This document shows positions 17,436 to 26,235 of a stretch of DNA of 64,000 nucleotides, piece by piece. A model generated the notes under the pieces. The model made no database searches. It saw only the letters and a list, made by a program, of their open reading frames with translations, and was not told the DNA's origin. The translations under genes were made by a program, and so were the position numbers. Numbering within the stretch: the first letter of the stretch is position 1; the number at the start of each line of letters is the position of its first letter. The stretch comes from JAFGIN01 sp050301235 (GTDB lineage: Bacteria > Fibrobacterota > Chitinivibrionia > Chitinivibrionales > Chitinispirillaceae): the NCBI GenBank assembly GCA_050301235.1, contig JBNKZD010000054.1, positions 1-64,000 on the forward strand, in the 5' to 3' direction.

Positions 17436-19556
17436 TCACCTTATAAGCTGTACTAACTCCTGCAGCATCTGGTCACTGGTTGTAATCACTCGAGCGTTTG
17501 CCTGATAACCACGCTGTGTTGTGATCATATTCGTGAATTCTGTTGCAAGTTCAACATTTGACATTTCAAGTGCGCCTGGTTTTACTTTTGTTGCGGAACC
17601 AACACCAGGCTGTAATAAAACACCTTCACCAGAGTTATTTGAAACAGCAAACATGCTATCACCCATCTTCATCAAACCTGCTGGATTATTAAATTCAGCG
17701 ACATAGATGGTTGCAATGGATTTGGAAATACCATTTGTGTATATACCAGATATTTCACCTGTTTCATCAATTGAAATCTCCTGCAGTTTTCCCATGGGAT
17801 ATCCATCCTGCTCCCTTGCTACAGTGGTTGACGGGGAACGGAACTGTGTAATTCCGCGATAGGAACCCGGAGTCCCAACGTTCAAATTCAATGAAACGAT
17901 ATTTGAACCATTCATTGGATCAAATCTGAAATTGGTTGCGTTGTCATCAAATGTAAATGCTGAAGGCGACCCGTCCTGACCGAACGTGATTCGTCCTCTA
18001 TTACCACTGATAATCTCTTCTCCTCCCTCAGTGGTAATCTCCCATAACCATTCATTTGGCTGACCGGAGTGTGTCAATGTTGTTGTAATAGAGTGAGCAT
18101 CGCCGGACTCATCATATACCTGTATCGATGTGCTGTGAACACCAGTATCACGGGCAGCCTGAATTTCAGTAAACGTCATATTGGCATTGAATCTGGTAGG
18201 AGCTGGAAGTGCTCTGTCTGAATTCGTTGCTGAAATTGAGACTGATGTTATCGCAAAAGGAGTTTCGGGCTGACCCCGGATAACTATTGCACCATCAGGG
18301 ATACGATCATCATCGGTATTTGTCATATTTATGCTTACCGATTGATTATCATACGGAGTACCATCAGTTTCCGGAAGGCTGAAAGCCTGTTGAATGAGAT
18401 TAAGCAGATCAGCAACAGTCCTGACTGAATTAGGATCGGTTGCCACAGGATTGTCGTATATAGCAGACATTGTAGGTATCATACGTCCACCTACTCCACC
18501 ATTGACATTAACAACATCTCCGGGAGACAATCCCAGTGCCTGTCCGGAAGCATCGAACACATCACTCAGCAGATCCGTTTCCTCAGCTGGAACCCGAAGA
18601 CCACTTACTGTATAGGTTGATCCGCCACTTATCGTAGGCGGAAAATTCAATGCATTTGAAACATACGAATTAGATCCTGGACGAGTACTTCGTATTTGTA
18701 ACCCGGAAACTGATGTACCCGGATCAAGAGTTGTATTAACAGTTAAGTTACCACCTGCTGCTGACACCGTAATAAAACCACTTCCAGTAACATTCCGAAT
18801 ATAGGTCTGAACATCTGCTGCCAGGTCTGCTAACGTTGACGTATCTGTAACTGTAAACTGCTCCGGGTCTTCTCCACTCACCGAAATCAAAAGACTGTCA
18901 CCGACCTGAATACCGAGATCGTTTCCGTCTCTGTCAAACAACGATGTCAATCTGTCGGTGTCCTGAGCCTGAGTGATGTAACGATTTGAATAAGTTATCG
19001 TACCAAGACCTTCAGAATCAGAATCCAGGTTACATGAATACTTCACCTCAGTAGTTGCTTTTGCAGGAGCTTTTTCTCCGTATGGAATTCTTAAATCACC
19101 AATGGGGGTACCAGCCGGGTATGAACCATCCATTGCTGCCATTTTTCCCTGAAGTGTATATCCATTTGTTGGTGATACAAGACGGCCATTTCCATCCATT
19201 TGTAATCCACCATTTCTGCTGTAAAACCGACCCTCACCATTTGAAAATGCAAAATAGGCATTTCCTTCCAAAGCAAGGTCTGTAATTTGTCCAGTGGTCT
19301 GAAGATTTCCCTGGGTGAGTAATGTATCGATGGAACCGACAGACATTCCAAGACCCACCTGCAGCGGGTTTGTTCCGCCGGCATCTCCGGCAGGTCGTGA
19401 TGCACCTTGAAGTAGCTGTGCCATAGATTCTTCAAAGGTGACTCTACCGGATTTAAACCCGACAGTATTGACATTTGCGATATTGTTTCCTGTGACGTCC
19501 ATCGATACCTGATGGTTTCTGAGTCCGCTGATGCCAGAATAAAGAGATCGTACCAT
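17436..19556 (-). CDS. flgE: FlgE, flagellar hook protein (enlarged)
   Basis: A 706-residue hook protein. The N-terminus (RSLYSGISGLRNHQVSMDVT, then GNNIANVNTVGFKSGR) and the C-terminus ('ELATEFTNMITTQRGYQANA' to LVQLIR) are the conserved D0/D1 helices of the FlgE/FlgG family. The FlgE-type D2 phrases 'STSIQVYDESGDAHSITTTL' and 'YTNGISKSIATIYVAEFNNP' are also present. It is about 300 residues longer than enterobacterial FlgE. The extra part, about residues 170-460, lies in the surface-exposed middle. It is exported by FlhAB/FliPQR, capped by FlgD and measured by FliK. A GGAGG site lies 7 bases before the ATG. Confidence 0.93.
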   Translation of the reverse strand: MVRSLYSGISGLRNHQVSMDVTGNNIANVNTVGFKSGRVTFEESMAQLLQGASRPAGDAGGTNPLQVGLGMSVGSIDTLLTQGNLQTTGQITDLALEGNAYFAFSNGEGRFYSRNGGLQMDGNGRLVSPTNGYTLQGKMAAMDGSYPAGTPIGDLRIPYGEKAPAKATTEVKYSCNLDSDSEGLGTITYSNRYITQAQDTDRLTSLFDRDGNDLGIQVGDSLLISVSGEDPEQFTVTDTSTLADLAADVQTYIRNVTGSGFITVSAAGGNLTVNTTLDPGTSVSGLQIRSTRPGSNSYVSNALNFPPTISGGSTYTVSGLRVPAEETDLLSDVFDASGQALGLSPGDVVNVNGGVGGRMIPTMSAIYDNPVATDPNSVRTVADLLNLIQQAFSLPETDGTPYDNQSVSINMTNTDDDRIPDGAIVIRGQPETPFAITSVSISATNSDRALPAPTRFNANMTFTEIQAARDTGVHSTSIQVYDESGDAHSITTTLTHSGQPNEWLWEITTEGGEEIISGNRGRITFGQDGSPSAFTFDDNATNFRFDPMNGSNIVSLNLNVGTPGSYRGITQFRSPSTTVAREQDGYPMGKLQEISIDETGEISGIYTNGISKSIATIYVAEFNNPAGLMKMGDSMFAVSNNSGEGVLLQPGVGSATKVKPGALEMSNVELATEFTNMITTQRGYQANARVITTSDQMLQELVQLIR

Positions 19557-19650
19557 AGCTGCCTCCAGATCAGCATTGCACCTGTCAACTTTACCGTATC
19601 AATCGATCTACGGCTATCACTTCAAAAGCTGCTTCGCTTTCGTCCAGTAA

Positions 19651-20076
19651 TCAATCAGCAAGTACAGCGCTATCAATGTTAGTGAAAATGTTATTGTTCA
19701 AGCTTTTTCCATCCATGGCAGTTACTACCGTCCTGTTCGGGACATTAACAATAAAAGCACAGTTTTTCATTAATATTAACGAATCCCTTGCACCTTTTTC
19801 TGCAGCTCCCGCTACTGCCTTTTCAAGTTTTCCAATTATCTCCTCGTTCATTGGTATATTTCTGCTTCTAATTCTTGTTGACGCATGAGCTGAAAATTTA
19901 AGACCATCGATTTTTGACTTTAAAACATCCGCGAAGGAACCTGCTCCGGTTGTGCGAGTGTCAGTTGTACCCGCATTTTCCCGATTCCTGATTCCATTTC
20001 CTGCTGTAGCACCGTACCTGAACGATTCGATGCGTTTATTAATGTCATTTCCGTTTGAAATGGAATTTGTATTCAT
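19651..20076 (-). CDS. Flagellar operon protein (TIGR02530-like)
   Basis: A 141-residue protein. The C-terminal half carries the family signature: 'KFSAHASTRIRSRNIPMNEE', then 'LEKAVAGAAEKGARDSLILM' and 'NVPNRTVVTAMDGKSLNNNI'. Proteins of this family always sit between flgD and flgE in Firmicutes and several other phyla, as here, but their role is not established. I take the ATG at 20076 as the start (GGGG 7-8 bases upstream) rather than an in-frame TTG at 20091, whose ribosome binding site would be too close. The N-terminal 50 residues are polar and poorly conserved. Confidence 0.85.
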   Translation of the reverse strand: MNTNSISNGNDINKRIESFRYGATAGNGIRNRENAGTTDTRTTGAGSFADVLKSKIDGLKFSAHASTRIRSRNIPMNEEIIGKLEKAVAGAAEKGARDSLILMKNCAFIVNVPNRTVVTAMDGKSLNNNIFTNIDSAVLAD

Positions 20077-20100
20077 AGTATTACCCCACAATCCCTTTCA

Positions 20101-21315
20101 TTAAGCATCTATACTCAGTATATCAGATACATTAACATAGACACCATTTACTTTCAGCTTCATGCTGCCGCCAGCATCTGTAATTCCATCAACCCTCCCT
20201 TCCACAAATGAATACAGATATGGATTACTTTCCTGACCATCTATCTTCAGGGTATACCTGCCCTTATCAGCATACGTTCCATCTGATTTTTCACCATTCC
20301 ATGTAAGTGTTGCAGTTCCATCGCCATCGTTAAGACAGCTTTTTTTCATTATTATATTTCCCAATGAATCAACAATAGAAACCTGCACACTGTCTGCACC
20401 TCCAGTGTTGATCTTAGCAGTTCCGCTGGTTGTTTCATTGGGCTGTGTTGCCAGATTAATAGTACCGGATTTAACCTGAACACTTTTACCTATAAGAGAA
20501 ATTGCACTGTTTCCACCTGAAAATCCTGTGTCCATACCAGCACTGCTTCCTCCCGCGACATCAAGGATTTTTCCTATTGACAGTTCCTGATCGCCGACCT
20601 GTACCATGGCCCCTTCACTTGTAAACCTAATACCACTGGCTTTGTCTTCAACAAATGCGCATACGGATGGATCGTTCTCCTCGTTTTCGAAATGGATTTC
20701 ATACTTCTTTGATGGAACAGTTTTACCCTTATCATCAGTTCCATCCCATTCCACAGTAGCTTCACTGGAAGAACCACTCTTCTTTACTTCAATTGATCTG
20801 ATCAGGTTCCCATCAGCATCTTTGATCTGCATAACCGAAGATTTATTACTGCCAAGATCTACTTTTAATTTAACACTCTTTCCTGCAGATGCGGTCCAAT
20901 CAATTTCAGTCTGCTTCAATCGGACCTGTTTACCGATAAGTGAAACAGCAGATGTATTGGTAATCGACTGCGCAGCATAATTCTGTGCTTTTACGGTTCC
21001 CTGAAAAGATTCATCCAGTTTGGTAATAGCACTTTCAATATTTGAACTGCTTTCCATCGATCTGAATTGTGCCAGTTGAGAAACGAATTCGGTATTCTCC
21101 ATCGGATTCATGGGATCCTGAAAACGAAGTTGCGTTACTAGTAACAGAAGAAAATCATCTTTACCTAAATCATTTTTTGATTTAAAGAGATCGGTTGTCC
21201 TGTCACCGGTTGCAACACTGGTCGACGCATCAACTGCCCCATCTTTTACAGATGCCTTAACTGTATAAGGATCTGTTTTTGCTGTTAATGTATCTATACC
21301 TGTTGTAAGTGCCAT
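20101..21315 (-). CDS. flgD: FlgD, hook cap/scaffold protein with duplicated C-terminal module
   Basis: A 404-residue hook-capping protein. The conserved N-terminal export and capping region spans about 46-110, with 'LGKDDFLLLLVTQLRFQDPM' and 'NPMENTEFVSQLAQFRSMES'. Normal FlgD (about 220-240 residues) has one Tudor/Ig-like C-terminal module. Here there are two in tandem: about 123-254 (AVSLIGKQVRLK ... DADGNLIRSI ... ATVEWDGTDDKG ... CAFVED ... VGDQELSIGKILDV) and about 271-402 (AISLIGKSVQVK ... DSLGNIIMKK ... ATLTWNGEKSDG ... YSFVEG ... VNGVYVNVSDILSI), joined by a Gly/Ser-rich linker. FlgD caps the growing hook. It lies between fliK and the flagellar operon protein. Confidence 0.94.
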   Translation of the reverse strand: MALTTGIDTLTAKTDPYTVKASVKDGAVDASTSVATGDRTTDLFKSKNDLGKDDFLLLLVTQLRFQDPMNPMENTEFVSQLAQFRSMESSSNIESAITKLDESFQGTVKAQNYAAQSITNTSAVSLIGKQVRLKQTEIDWTASAGKSVKLKVDLGSNKSSVMQIKDADGNLIRSIEVKKSGSSSEATVEWDGTDDKGKTVPSKKYEIHFENEENDPSVCAFVEDKASGIRFTSEGAMVQVGDQELSIGKILDVAGGSSAGMDTGFSGGNSAISLIGKSVQVKSGTINLATQPNETTSGTAKINTGGADSVQVSIVDSLGNIIMKKSCLNDGDGTATLTWNGEKSDGTYADKGRYTLKIDGQESNPYLYSFVEGRVDGITDAGGSMKLKVNGVYVNVSDILSIDA

Positions 21316-21324
21316 AATTACCTC

Positions 21325-22962
21325 TCATGCATAATATTCAATTGAGTTGGTACCATACCTGTTACCGGTATCGCTTCCGGTAAACAAGCGCTCATTTCGT
21401 GACTCTGCAACTTGATCCTTTTCCTGATTCTGTCCAGCTGGCAATCCAGCTGAATTCTGCTGTTGCTGATGTTGCTGTAAATCCCAGCCTTTTGAGTTAT
21501 TATTATCATGTCCAACACTTACATCGATCAATCCTGAAGAGATGTTCTGACTGGCAAGTGCATCTTTCAGAACTTGTAAATTACTTTCAACAATTTCCTT
21601 GACGTGCTGAGATTCAACCTGGATTTTTGCAAAAACGATATCACCTTCCATTCGTATTTTCAGACTAACTTCACCCAAAGCTTCCGGACGCAACTGAATT
21701 CTGACTTCGTTACTGCCGGATCTTATCGCTGAAGTCAATTTGCCGCTTATTTGCTCCATAATTGCAGGCTCATCAGCCATACGACCAAGCGCCGAGGAGA
21801 GTTTATCCTGTGAGACCACCTGCACCGCATCTACTGAAAGTGCTTTGACATCGGTTGTGACAGAAAAGTCAGGTAATTCAGGACTATTAATGTCATCCTG
21901 AAGGATCGCTGCATCTGCGGTCAAAGTCCCGATCAGCTCATCCTTTTTTTCCGTTTGTCCATCCCCGATCAAATCTGCCGGTTTTTCTTTTGGGTCAACT
22001 TTAAGTAACGTCCTGTATGTTTTTGTGTCTAAAAATTCTGTCGCACTCCGGTCGTTCTCCTGTACGTTTGAAACAAGTTCAGAAAACACTATTTTATTTT
22101 TCCTGTCATTTGTTACAGGTACAGATCCATTCTCTGTTTGATCGATCATTTCAAGTGCTTCTCCAAACACATTTTTCATCTGCTCGACCGATGTGATAAT
22201 TGTTGATGGATCAACAGCCTGATTCAAGCCTGTCATCGGTGACTGCTGACTGAGTTCCGCGACCTTTGCTTCAACATCATTGCTTACCCCCAGAAGCTGT
22301 ACTCCCATCTGGAATTTGAACAATTCAACTTTGAGAGCTGATGACAATTCAGAAGTAGTTTGCTTGTCAGAATCAGTAGAATCAGATATTAGCTCACTAC
22401 TATTTTGAGATAACATTTGGGATGCAGGAGTATCTTTTCCCTGCGATTCGAGAGCAATTGCAATCTGTTTTACTGCATAAACAATCTCAGCAAGTTCTTC
22501 AACTGTTGAAGAATTTGCATTAGTAATATCAAGCTTATCCAGACCACGATCCGGCAATCCGAGCAGCTCGGTTATTGAACGCAACGCATCCTTGATCAGA
22601 TCAGACCCATTTTCAGCGATTTCTTCGACACCATCGCCTGTTTCACCACTTATCTTTGATAATTGAGTTAGCAATTCGTTACCTGTTACCCCGAGAATCT
22701 CACCCAAGATTTCCAGGTTGACCTCACTACTCTCACAATCCACTTCATTTTGCGGACCTTCATGATTACTGTCATTTACCTTTGCCTGTTTATTACATAT
22801 AGATATTTTTGCATATAAATCGGTAAAGTTACCACCATTTACACCATTCGAAGAAAACCCATCACAATCATCAGCCTTTTCACTTTTTTTCGTGAAGTCC
22901 ATCTTCCCCGAAACTTTGCCAGGATTACTCCCCCGCATGCCGGGTAATAATGCATCAATCAT
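21325..22962 (-). CDS. fliK: FliK, hook-length control protein
   Basis: A 545-residue protein. The long, polar, low-complexity N-terminal 380 residues are the usual disordered ruler. The C-terminal domain (about 395-495) carries the FliK signature 'VRIQLRPEALGEVSLKIRME' followed by 'HVKEIVESNLQVLKDALASQ'. The tail is rich in Gln, His and Asn. FliK is exported during hook growth and triggers FlhB to switch specificity. It starts 31 bases after the motE-like gene and ends 9 bases before flgD. Its length is within the wide range for the family. Confidence 0.88.
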   Translation of the reverse strand: MIDALLPGMRGSNPGKVSGKMDFTKKSEKADDCDGFSSNGVNGGNFTDLYAKISICNKQAKVNDSNHEGPQNEVDCESSEVNLEILGEILGVTGNELLTQLSKISGETGDGVEEIAENGSDLIKDALRSITELLGLPDRGLDKLDITNANSSTVEELAEIVYAVKQIAIALESQGKDTPASQMLSQNSSELISDSTDSDKQTTSELSSALKVELFKFQMGVQLLGVSNDVEAKVAELSQQSPMTGLNQAVDPSTIITSVEQMKNVFGEALEMIDQTENGSVPVTNDRKNKIVFSELVSNVQENDRSATEFLDTKTYRTLLKVDPKEKPADLIGDGQTEKKDELIGTLTADAAILQDDINSPELPDFSVTTDVKALSVDAVQVVSQDKLSSALGRMADEPAIMEQISGKLTSAIRSGSNEVRIQLRPEALGEVSLKIRMEGDIVFAKIQVESQHVKEIVESNLQVLKDALASQNISSGLIDVSVGHDNNNSKGWDLQQHQQQQNSAGLPAGQNQEKDQVAESRNERLFTGSDTGNRYGTNSIEYYA

Positions 22963-22993
22963 AGTCCACCTCCTTTCATAACCACCTCTAAGT

Positions 22994-23593
22994 TTATTTC
23001 AGATTCGCAATTTTCTTACTTATCGACGCAGCCTTTTCGGTAGGCAAAAACGCAAGTATCTTTGCCTTCTGCCGGTCATCATTGATCATTTTCAATATTT
23101 TAGCTACATTACTATCTGTAAGAGTACCGAGAATTTCAGCCGCTTCTGCCGGTTTCATTGCTCCATAGACCTTTGCTAAATTACGCATTTTTCTGGTATC
23201 AAGAGAATCATTCTGCATCACCAGTTTTTCAAGTTTTTTTCTTTCCTGCAGCAACTCATCCCTTTGCGTTTGTAGTTCCTGCTGCATCTGCTCTATCCTG
23301 AGACGCTGATCATTCAAACGTTCTTTCTGCTCATCGATTTCCCCTCGTTCCTTCTGTAATGCCTGAAACGTTTTTGAATTAACAAGTGCAATTGAATCCT
23401 TTCTGGCAGATGCTTTAATTACTTCAGATTGTTTCTTATTTTCTGCTTTTTCTGAAACCCCACTTTCAAATACAATTTTTGCTGTTCCGGTCGCGAAAAG
23501 CAGTATCGTATACATAACCGGGAACGAAGTAAGCATTACCAGTGCAATTATTATAATGTCTTTTAGTTTAAGGTTCATACTACCTGCATCCAT
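22994..23593 (-). CDS. MotE-like flagellar protein (MgtE N-like helical domain)
   Basis: A 199-residue protein: one N-terminal transmembrane helix (about 15-38), a long coiled coil (about 70-125, rich in Glu, Gln, Arg and Leu) and a C-terminal MgtE-N-like helical domain with 'AKVYGAMKPAEAAEILGTLT' and 'LAFLPTEKAASISKKIANL'. This layout matches MotE/FlgP-like chaperones of the stator or export apparatus found beside fliK in many phyla. It is the first gene of the long flagellar transcription unit. A second ATG at 23578 (MNLKLKD) is also possible and would drop five residues. The exact role cannot be told from sequence. Confidence 0.8.
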   Translation of the reverse strand: MDAGSMNLKLKDIIIIALVMLTSFPVMYTILLFATGTAKIVFESGVSEKAENKKQSEVIKASARKDSIALVNSKTFQALQKERGEIDEQKERLNDQRLRIEQMQQELQTQRDELLQERKKLEKLVMQNDSLDTRKMRNLAKVYGAMKPAEAAEILGTLTDSNVAKILKMINDDRQKAKILAFLPTEKAASISKKIANLK

Positions 23594-23605
23594 CCATTCG
23601 ATACT

Positions 23606-23627
23606 TTGCGTGAGATAACTTACGCAA
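23606..23627. promoter_or_regulatory. TTGCGT-N10-ACGCAA palindrome before the flagellar operon
   Basis: Two 6-base arms (TTGCGT at 23606-23611 and ACGCAA at 23622-23627) are exact inverted repeats separated by 10 bases, and the inner bases partly continue the symmetry. It lies 13 bases before the start of the motE-like gene. The spacing suits a dimeric regulator site, but in the transcript it could equally form a hairpin next to the ribosome binding site. No regulator is identified. Confidence 0.35.
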
Positions 23628-23695
23628 TACTCATGCCTGAATAATAAAGCGAGGAAAATAAACAGTTCTTTTTTTAAATCAATGGTTTATATAAT

Positions 23696-23724
23696 AGTGT
23701 ACTGTACTGAACATCAGTTGTCCA
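23696..23724 (-). promoter_or_regulatory. Candidate sigma-70-type promoter of the flagellar operon
   Basis: On the minus strand TGGACA (23719-23724) is followed after 17 bases by TACACT (23696-23701). These match the housekeeping consensus in 5 of 6 and 4 of 6 positions. Transcription would start about 95 bases before the motE-like gene. No sigma-54 or sigma-28 element was found in the same interval. Confidence 0.3.
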
Positions 23725-23759
23725 CGGATAGAAGCAAAATCAGAGGAATCAATTTCCAT

Positions 23760-23788
23760 ATTACAGGGGAAAAAAGTTCCCCTGTAAT
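23760..23788 (-). terminator. Perfect 12-bp hairpin just after the NTF2-like gene
   Basis: ATTACAGGGGAA (23760-23771) and TTCCCCTGTAAT (23777-23788) are exact complements with a 5-base loop. It begins one base beyond the stop codon at 23790-23792. There is no clear U-run on the minus strand, so it may act as a terminator or as a 3' stabilising structure. It separates this gene from the flagellar operon promoter. Confidence 0.5.
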
Positions 23789-23789
23789 T

Positions 23790-24143
23790 TCAGGCTGCCC
23801 GGGACCGGACAGTATAATGGATTGTCTGTGCACAAATCAAACCATTATGTATGTAGAACGTCTCAGTTCCATCATCGATATAATAGTCATCGCCTTCTGC
23901 CTGCCATTCCAGGAACGCGATATCACCTGCATATCGTTTGGTAGTATATAAAAAATCCGCATCCTGCATTTTTTTATTTAATGTATCAAGTACACTCATA
24001 ACCCCATCATACCCGTAAAAAATACCTTCCGAAGTGATTATGATACATTCCGGAGAATAGTTTTTCTTAATATCAGGTTCATCTTCCCAGTTAAGCCTCA
24101 TCAGCAGATGGCTTTCAAATACGTCTTTTGTTGAACGTGTCAT
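23790..24143 (-). CDS. Small NTF2/SnoaL-like protein
   Basis: A 117-residue soluble protein. The pattern 'SPECIIITSEGIFYGYDGVM' followed by 'FLEWQAEGDDYYIDDGTETF' and 'YIHNGLICAQTIHYTV' fits the cone-shaped NTF2/SnoaL fold, in which a helix with G-x-x-G-V and a curved sheet form a pocket. The substrate is not predictable. The ATG at 24143 is chosen over 24149 because AAAGGA lies 5 bases upstream of it and would be too close to the other. It is a single gene: the next gene upstream ends 111 bases away and a hairpin follows directly. Confidence 0.7.
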   Translation of the reverse strand: MTRSTKDVFESHLLMRLNWEDEPDIKKNYSPECIIITSEGIFYGYDGVMSVLDTLNKKMQDADFLYTTKRYAGDIAFLEWQAEGDDYYIDDGTETFYIHNGLICAQTIHYTVRSRAA

Positions 24144-24253
24144 ACACATCCTTTAATAAACTTCAAAGGGGACTTGTTTGAAGAAATAAATTGCAAGACA
24201 CAATCCAATGACCTTGATTTTTTGAGCGGATAAACCCTCAGGGCTCGAGATTA

Positions 24254-25546
24254 TTATCTCAGATCGATCTTTGGTGAAGTGGAACCATTGTGCGCGTTGG
24301 CTGCTTTAAGCAATTTCACAATTTGTTGATTACCATAAGCAAGAGCATAATCAAGCGCAGTACGACCTCTATCATTTTCAAGGTTAACATTAGCACCGGC
24401 TGAAATCAGATATTCCACCACACTGGTATGACCATTAGCTGAAGCATACATCAATGCAGATCCCAGAATTCTGTTCTGAGCATTAATATCAGCTCCAAAC
24501 AGTACCAGCTCATCAATAATATCAACATATCCCTTAGATGCGGCAATAATAAGTGCAGTGCTTCCATAATCATTAACATCATTTACATTTACATACTTTT
24601 TAAGCAGCAGTTCACGAACCTTTTCAATTTCGCCATTCCTGGCATATGCCATCAGAGGTGAATACCCATCCGGTGCTTTTGATAAAAGCAGCTTTTCCAG
24701 TTGAGGAAACCGGTATTTCATTGCAAGCATCAGCGGGGTGTTACCATTCTTATCTTTTACATTAACATTCGCACCAGCTTCCAGAAGTAATGCAGCTGCC
24801 GGAACCCGGTTATTTTTACATGCAATAAGCAGAGGCGTTTCACCACTATTTTCAGATGCATTACAGTCTGCTCCGCGCCCCAGAAGTAATCGTAATAGTG
24901 AAGTATCATTTGCGGCAGCTACATAATGTAAGGCAGTTTTACCCGACCGGTCACGTGCATTTACATCAGCACCAGAAGTGACAAGTAATCTTACTATTGA
25001 ATATCGTCCCATGGTTAATGCATCGATGAGAGGCGGTTGTTCATACGAATACAGATTAGCACCATATTGCAGAAGTAATGAAACCGAAAGAGAATCACCA
25101 CGTGCGATTGCCACCTGAAGAGGTGTCTTACCAGCTGAATCAGCAATATCAACTGTAGCCCCCCGAAACAACAGAGCTTCCTCTATCGCATGATGACCAT
25201 AACTTACAGAGTAGAATAACGCCGTACATCCGTTTTTATCCTGAAGGTCAGGATCTGCTCGAAACCGGAGAAGTACTTCAACATTTTCAAAACACCCCAT
25301 TGACGCAGAGGTAATCAGACATGTTGTACCGGTACTATCCTGAATATCAGGGTCTATCCCGCTATTTAATGCATATTGGAGAAGTTTGGGGTTACAGGTC
25401 CATATTGACTTCAACAATTGTGAATACAAAGTGGAATCACTTGGTAGAACAGAAGAATCGGGGGGTATTTGATTGTCAGGCTGGGCAAACGATGTGAAAA
25501 ATGAGCTTAAAACAATCAGGATCCAGAACGGCTTCATCATGAACAA
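24254..25546 (-). CDS. Secreted ankyrin-repeat protein
   Basis: A 430-residue protein with a signal peptide (about 1-21, ending in SFAQ), then about eleven ankyrin repeats of about 33 residues up to the C-terminus. Typical repeats include 'DRSGKTALHYVAAANDTSLL', 'ENSGETPLLIACKNNRVPAA' and 'DKNGNTPLMLAMKYRFPQLE', and loop phrases such as LLLxxGAdvN recur. It is likely periplasmic, with a protein-binding role. No catalytic domain is present. It follows the Crp-like gene after 11 bases, so SPOR, Crp-like and ankyrin genes probably form one unit. Confidence 0.88.
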   Translation of the reverse strand: MFMMKPFWILIVLSSFFTSFAQPDNQIPPDSSVLPSDSTLYSQLLKSIWTCNPKLLQYALNSGIDPDIQDSTGTTCLITSASMGCFENVEVLLRFRADPDLQDKNGCTALFYSVSYGHHAIEEALLFRGATVDIADSAGKTPLQVAIARGDSLSVSLLLQYGANLYSYEQPPLIDALTMGRYSIVRLLVTSGADVNARDRSGKTALHYVAAANDTSLLRLLLGRGADCNASENSGETPLLIACKNNRVPAAALLLEAGANVNVKDKNGNTPLMLAMKYRFPQLEKLLLSKAPDGYSPLMAYARNGEIEKVRELLLKKYVNVNDVNDYGSTALIIAASKGYVDIIDELVLFGADINAQNRILGSALMYASANGHTSVVEYLISAGANVNLENDRGRTALDYALAYGNQQIVKLLKAANAHNGSTSPKIDLR

Positions 25547-25557
25547 CTTCCGGTAGA

Positions 25558-26223
25558 TTAAATAACAAGAGAATCACCTGCTGCAGAAAAAAGGTGTTCC
25601 GCTATCGCATCAACCTGAGATTTCGAATTAAGGACACATTTTGTTTTCTCAATTTTTATAACGCCTTGTTTATCGAGTTTCTCCAGAAGCTCAGCAATCT
25701 CAGAAAGCGGTATATTCAACAAATCCATTATCTCATTCTCCAGAAATTTCAGATTAATTTCATAACCATTATTTCCCGGAATACAATGTTCAGAATAGGA
25801 GATTAATGAGATTATGGCGGCTACATGCGAAGTCCGGTCCCCTTCAATAGAACGATTTATTTTTTCATCGACCGATCGAAGACGCTGAACCAGTATCAAA
25901 GCAATTTTTTTGAGATAATCAGGAACTGAAGCAAGAATCCGCTGAAACTCTTGAGCTGGAATAATTATAACATCGGTATCTTCCATGGCATACCCGGAAG
26001 CAGTCCTCTTCCCTCCATCAATAGAAGCTACTTCCCCTACTACCATGCCACTGCTGACTGTATCAAGATCTATTTCGACATTACCCTCAGTTTTAAAAAT
26101 CCTTATCGACCCGCTCTGGATGATAAAGAGATCCTGAGATGTATCATTTTGTCTGAATAGATAACTGCCACCTGGGTAACGGACAATTCGTTTATGAAGG
26201 TCCAGATTATGCGGATCATTCAT
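25558..26223 (-). CDS. Crp/Fnr-like cyclic-nucleotide-binding regulator
   Basis: A 221-residue protein. The N-terminal cNMP-binding beta-roll (about 12-125) shows 'YLFRQNDTSQDLFIIQSGSI' and 'GMVVGEVASIDGGKRTASGY', with the conserved G-E before the phosphate cassette. A long dimer helix follows (about 108-128). The C-terminal region (about 145-205) has a helical segment 'LENEIMDLLNIPLSEIAELL' plus a short wing, a plausible but divergent helix-turn-helix. It may bind cAMP, c-di-GMP or another ligand. It lies 12 bases after the SPOR gene and 11 before the ankyrin gene. Confidence 0.78.
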   Translation of the reverse strand: MNDPHNLDLHKRIVRYPGGSYLFRQNDTSQDLFIIQSGSIRIFKTEGNVEIDLDTVSSGMVVGEVASIDGGKRTASGYAMEDTDVIIIPAQEFQRILASVPDYLKKIALILVQRLRSVDEKINRSIEGDRTSHVAAIISLISYSEHCIPGNNGYEINLKFLENEIMDLLNIPLSEIAELLEKLDKQGVIKIEKTKCVLNSKSQVDAIAEHLFSAAGDSLVI

Positions 26224-26235
26224 AATGATGTCCGT

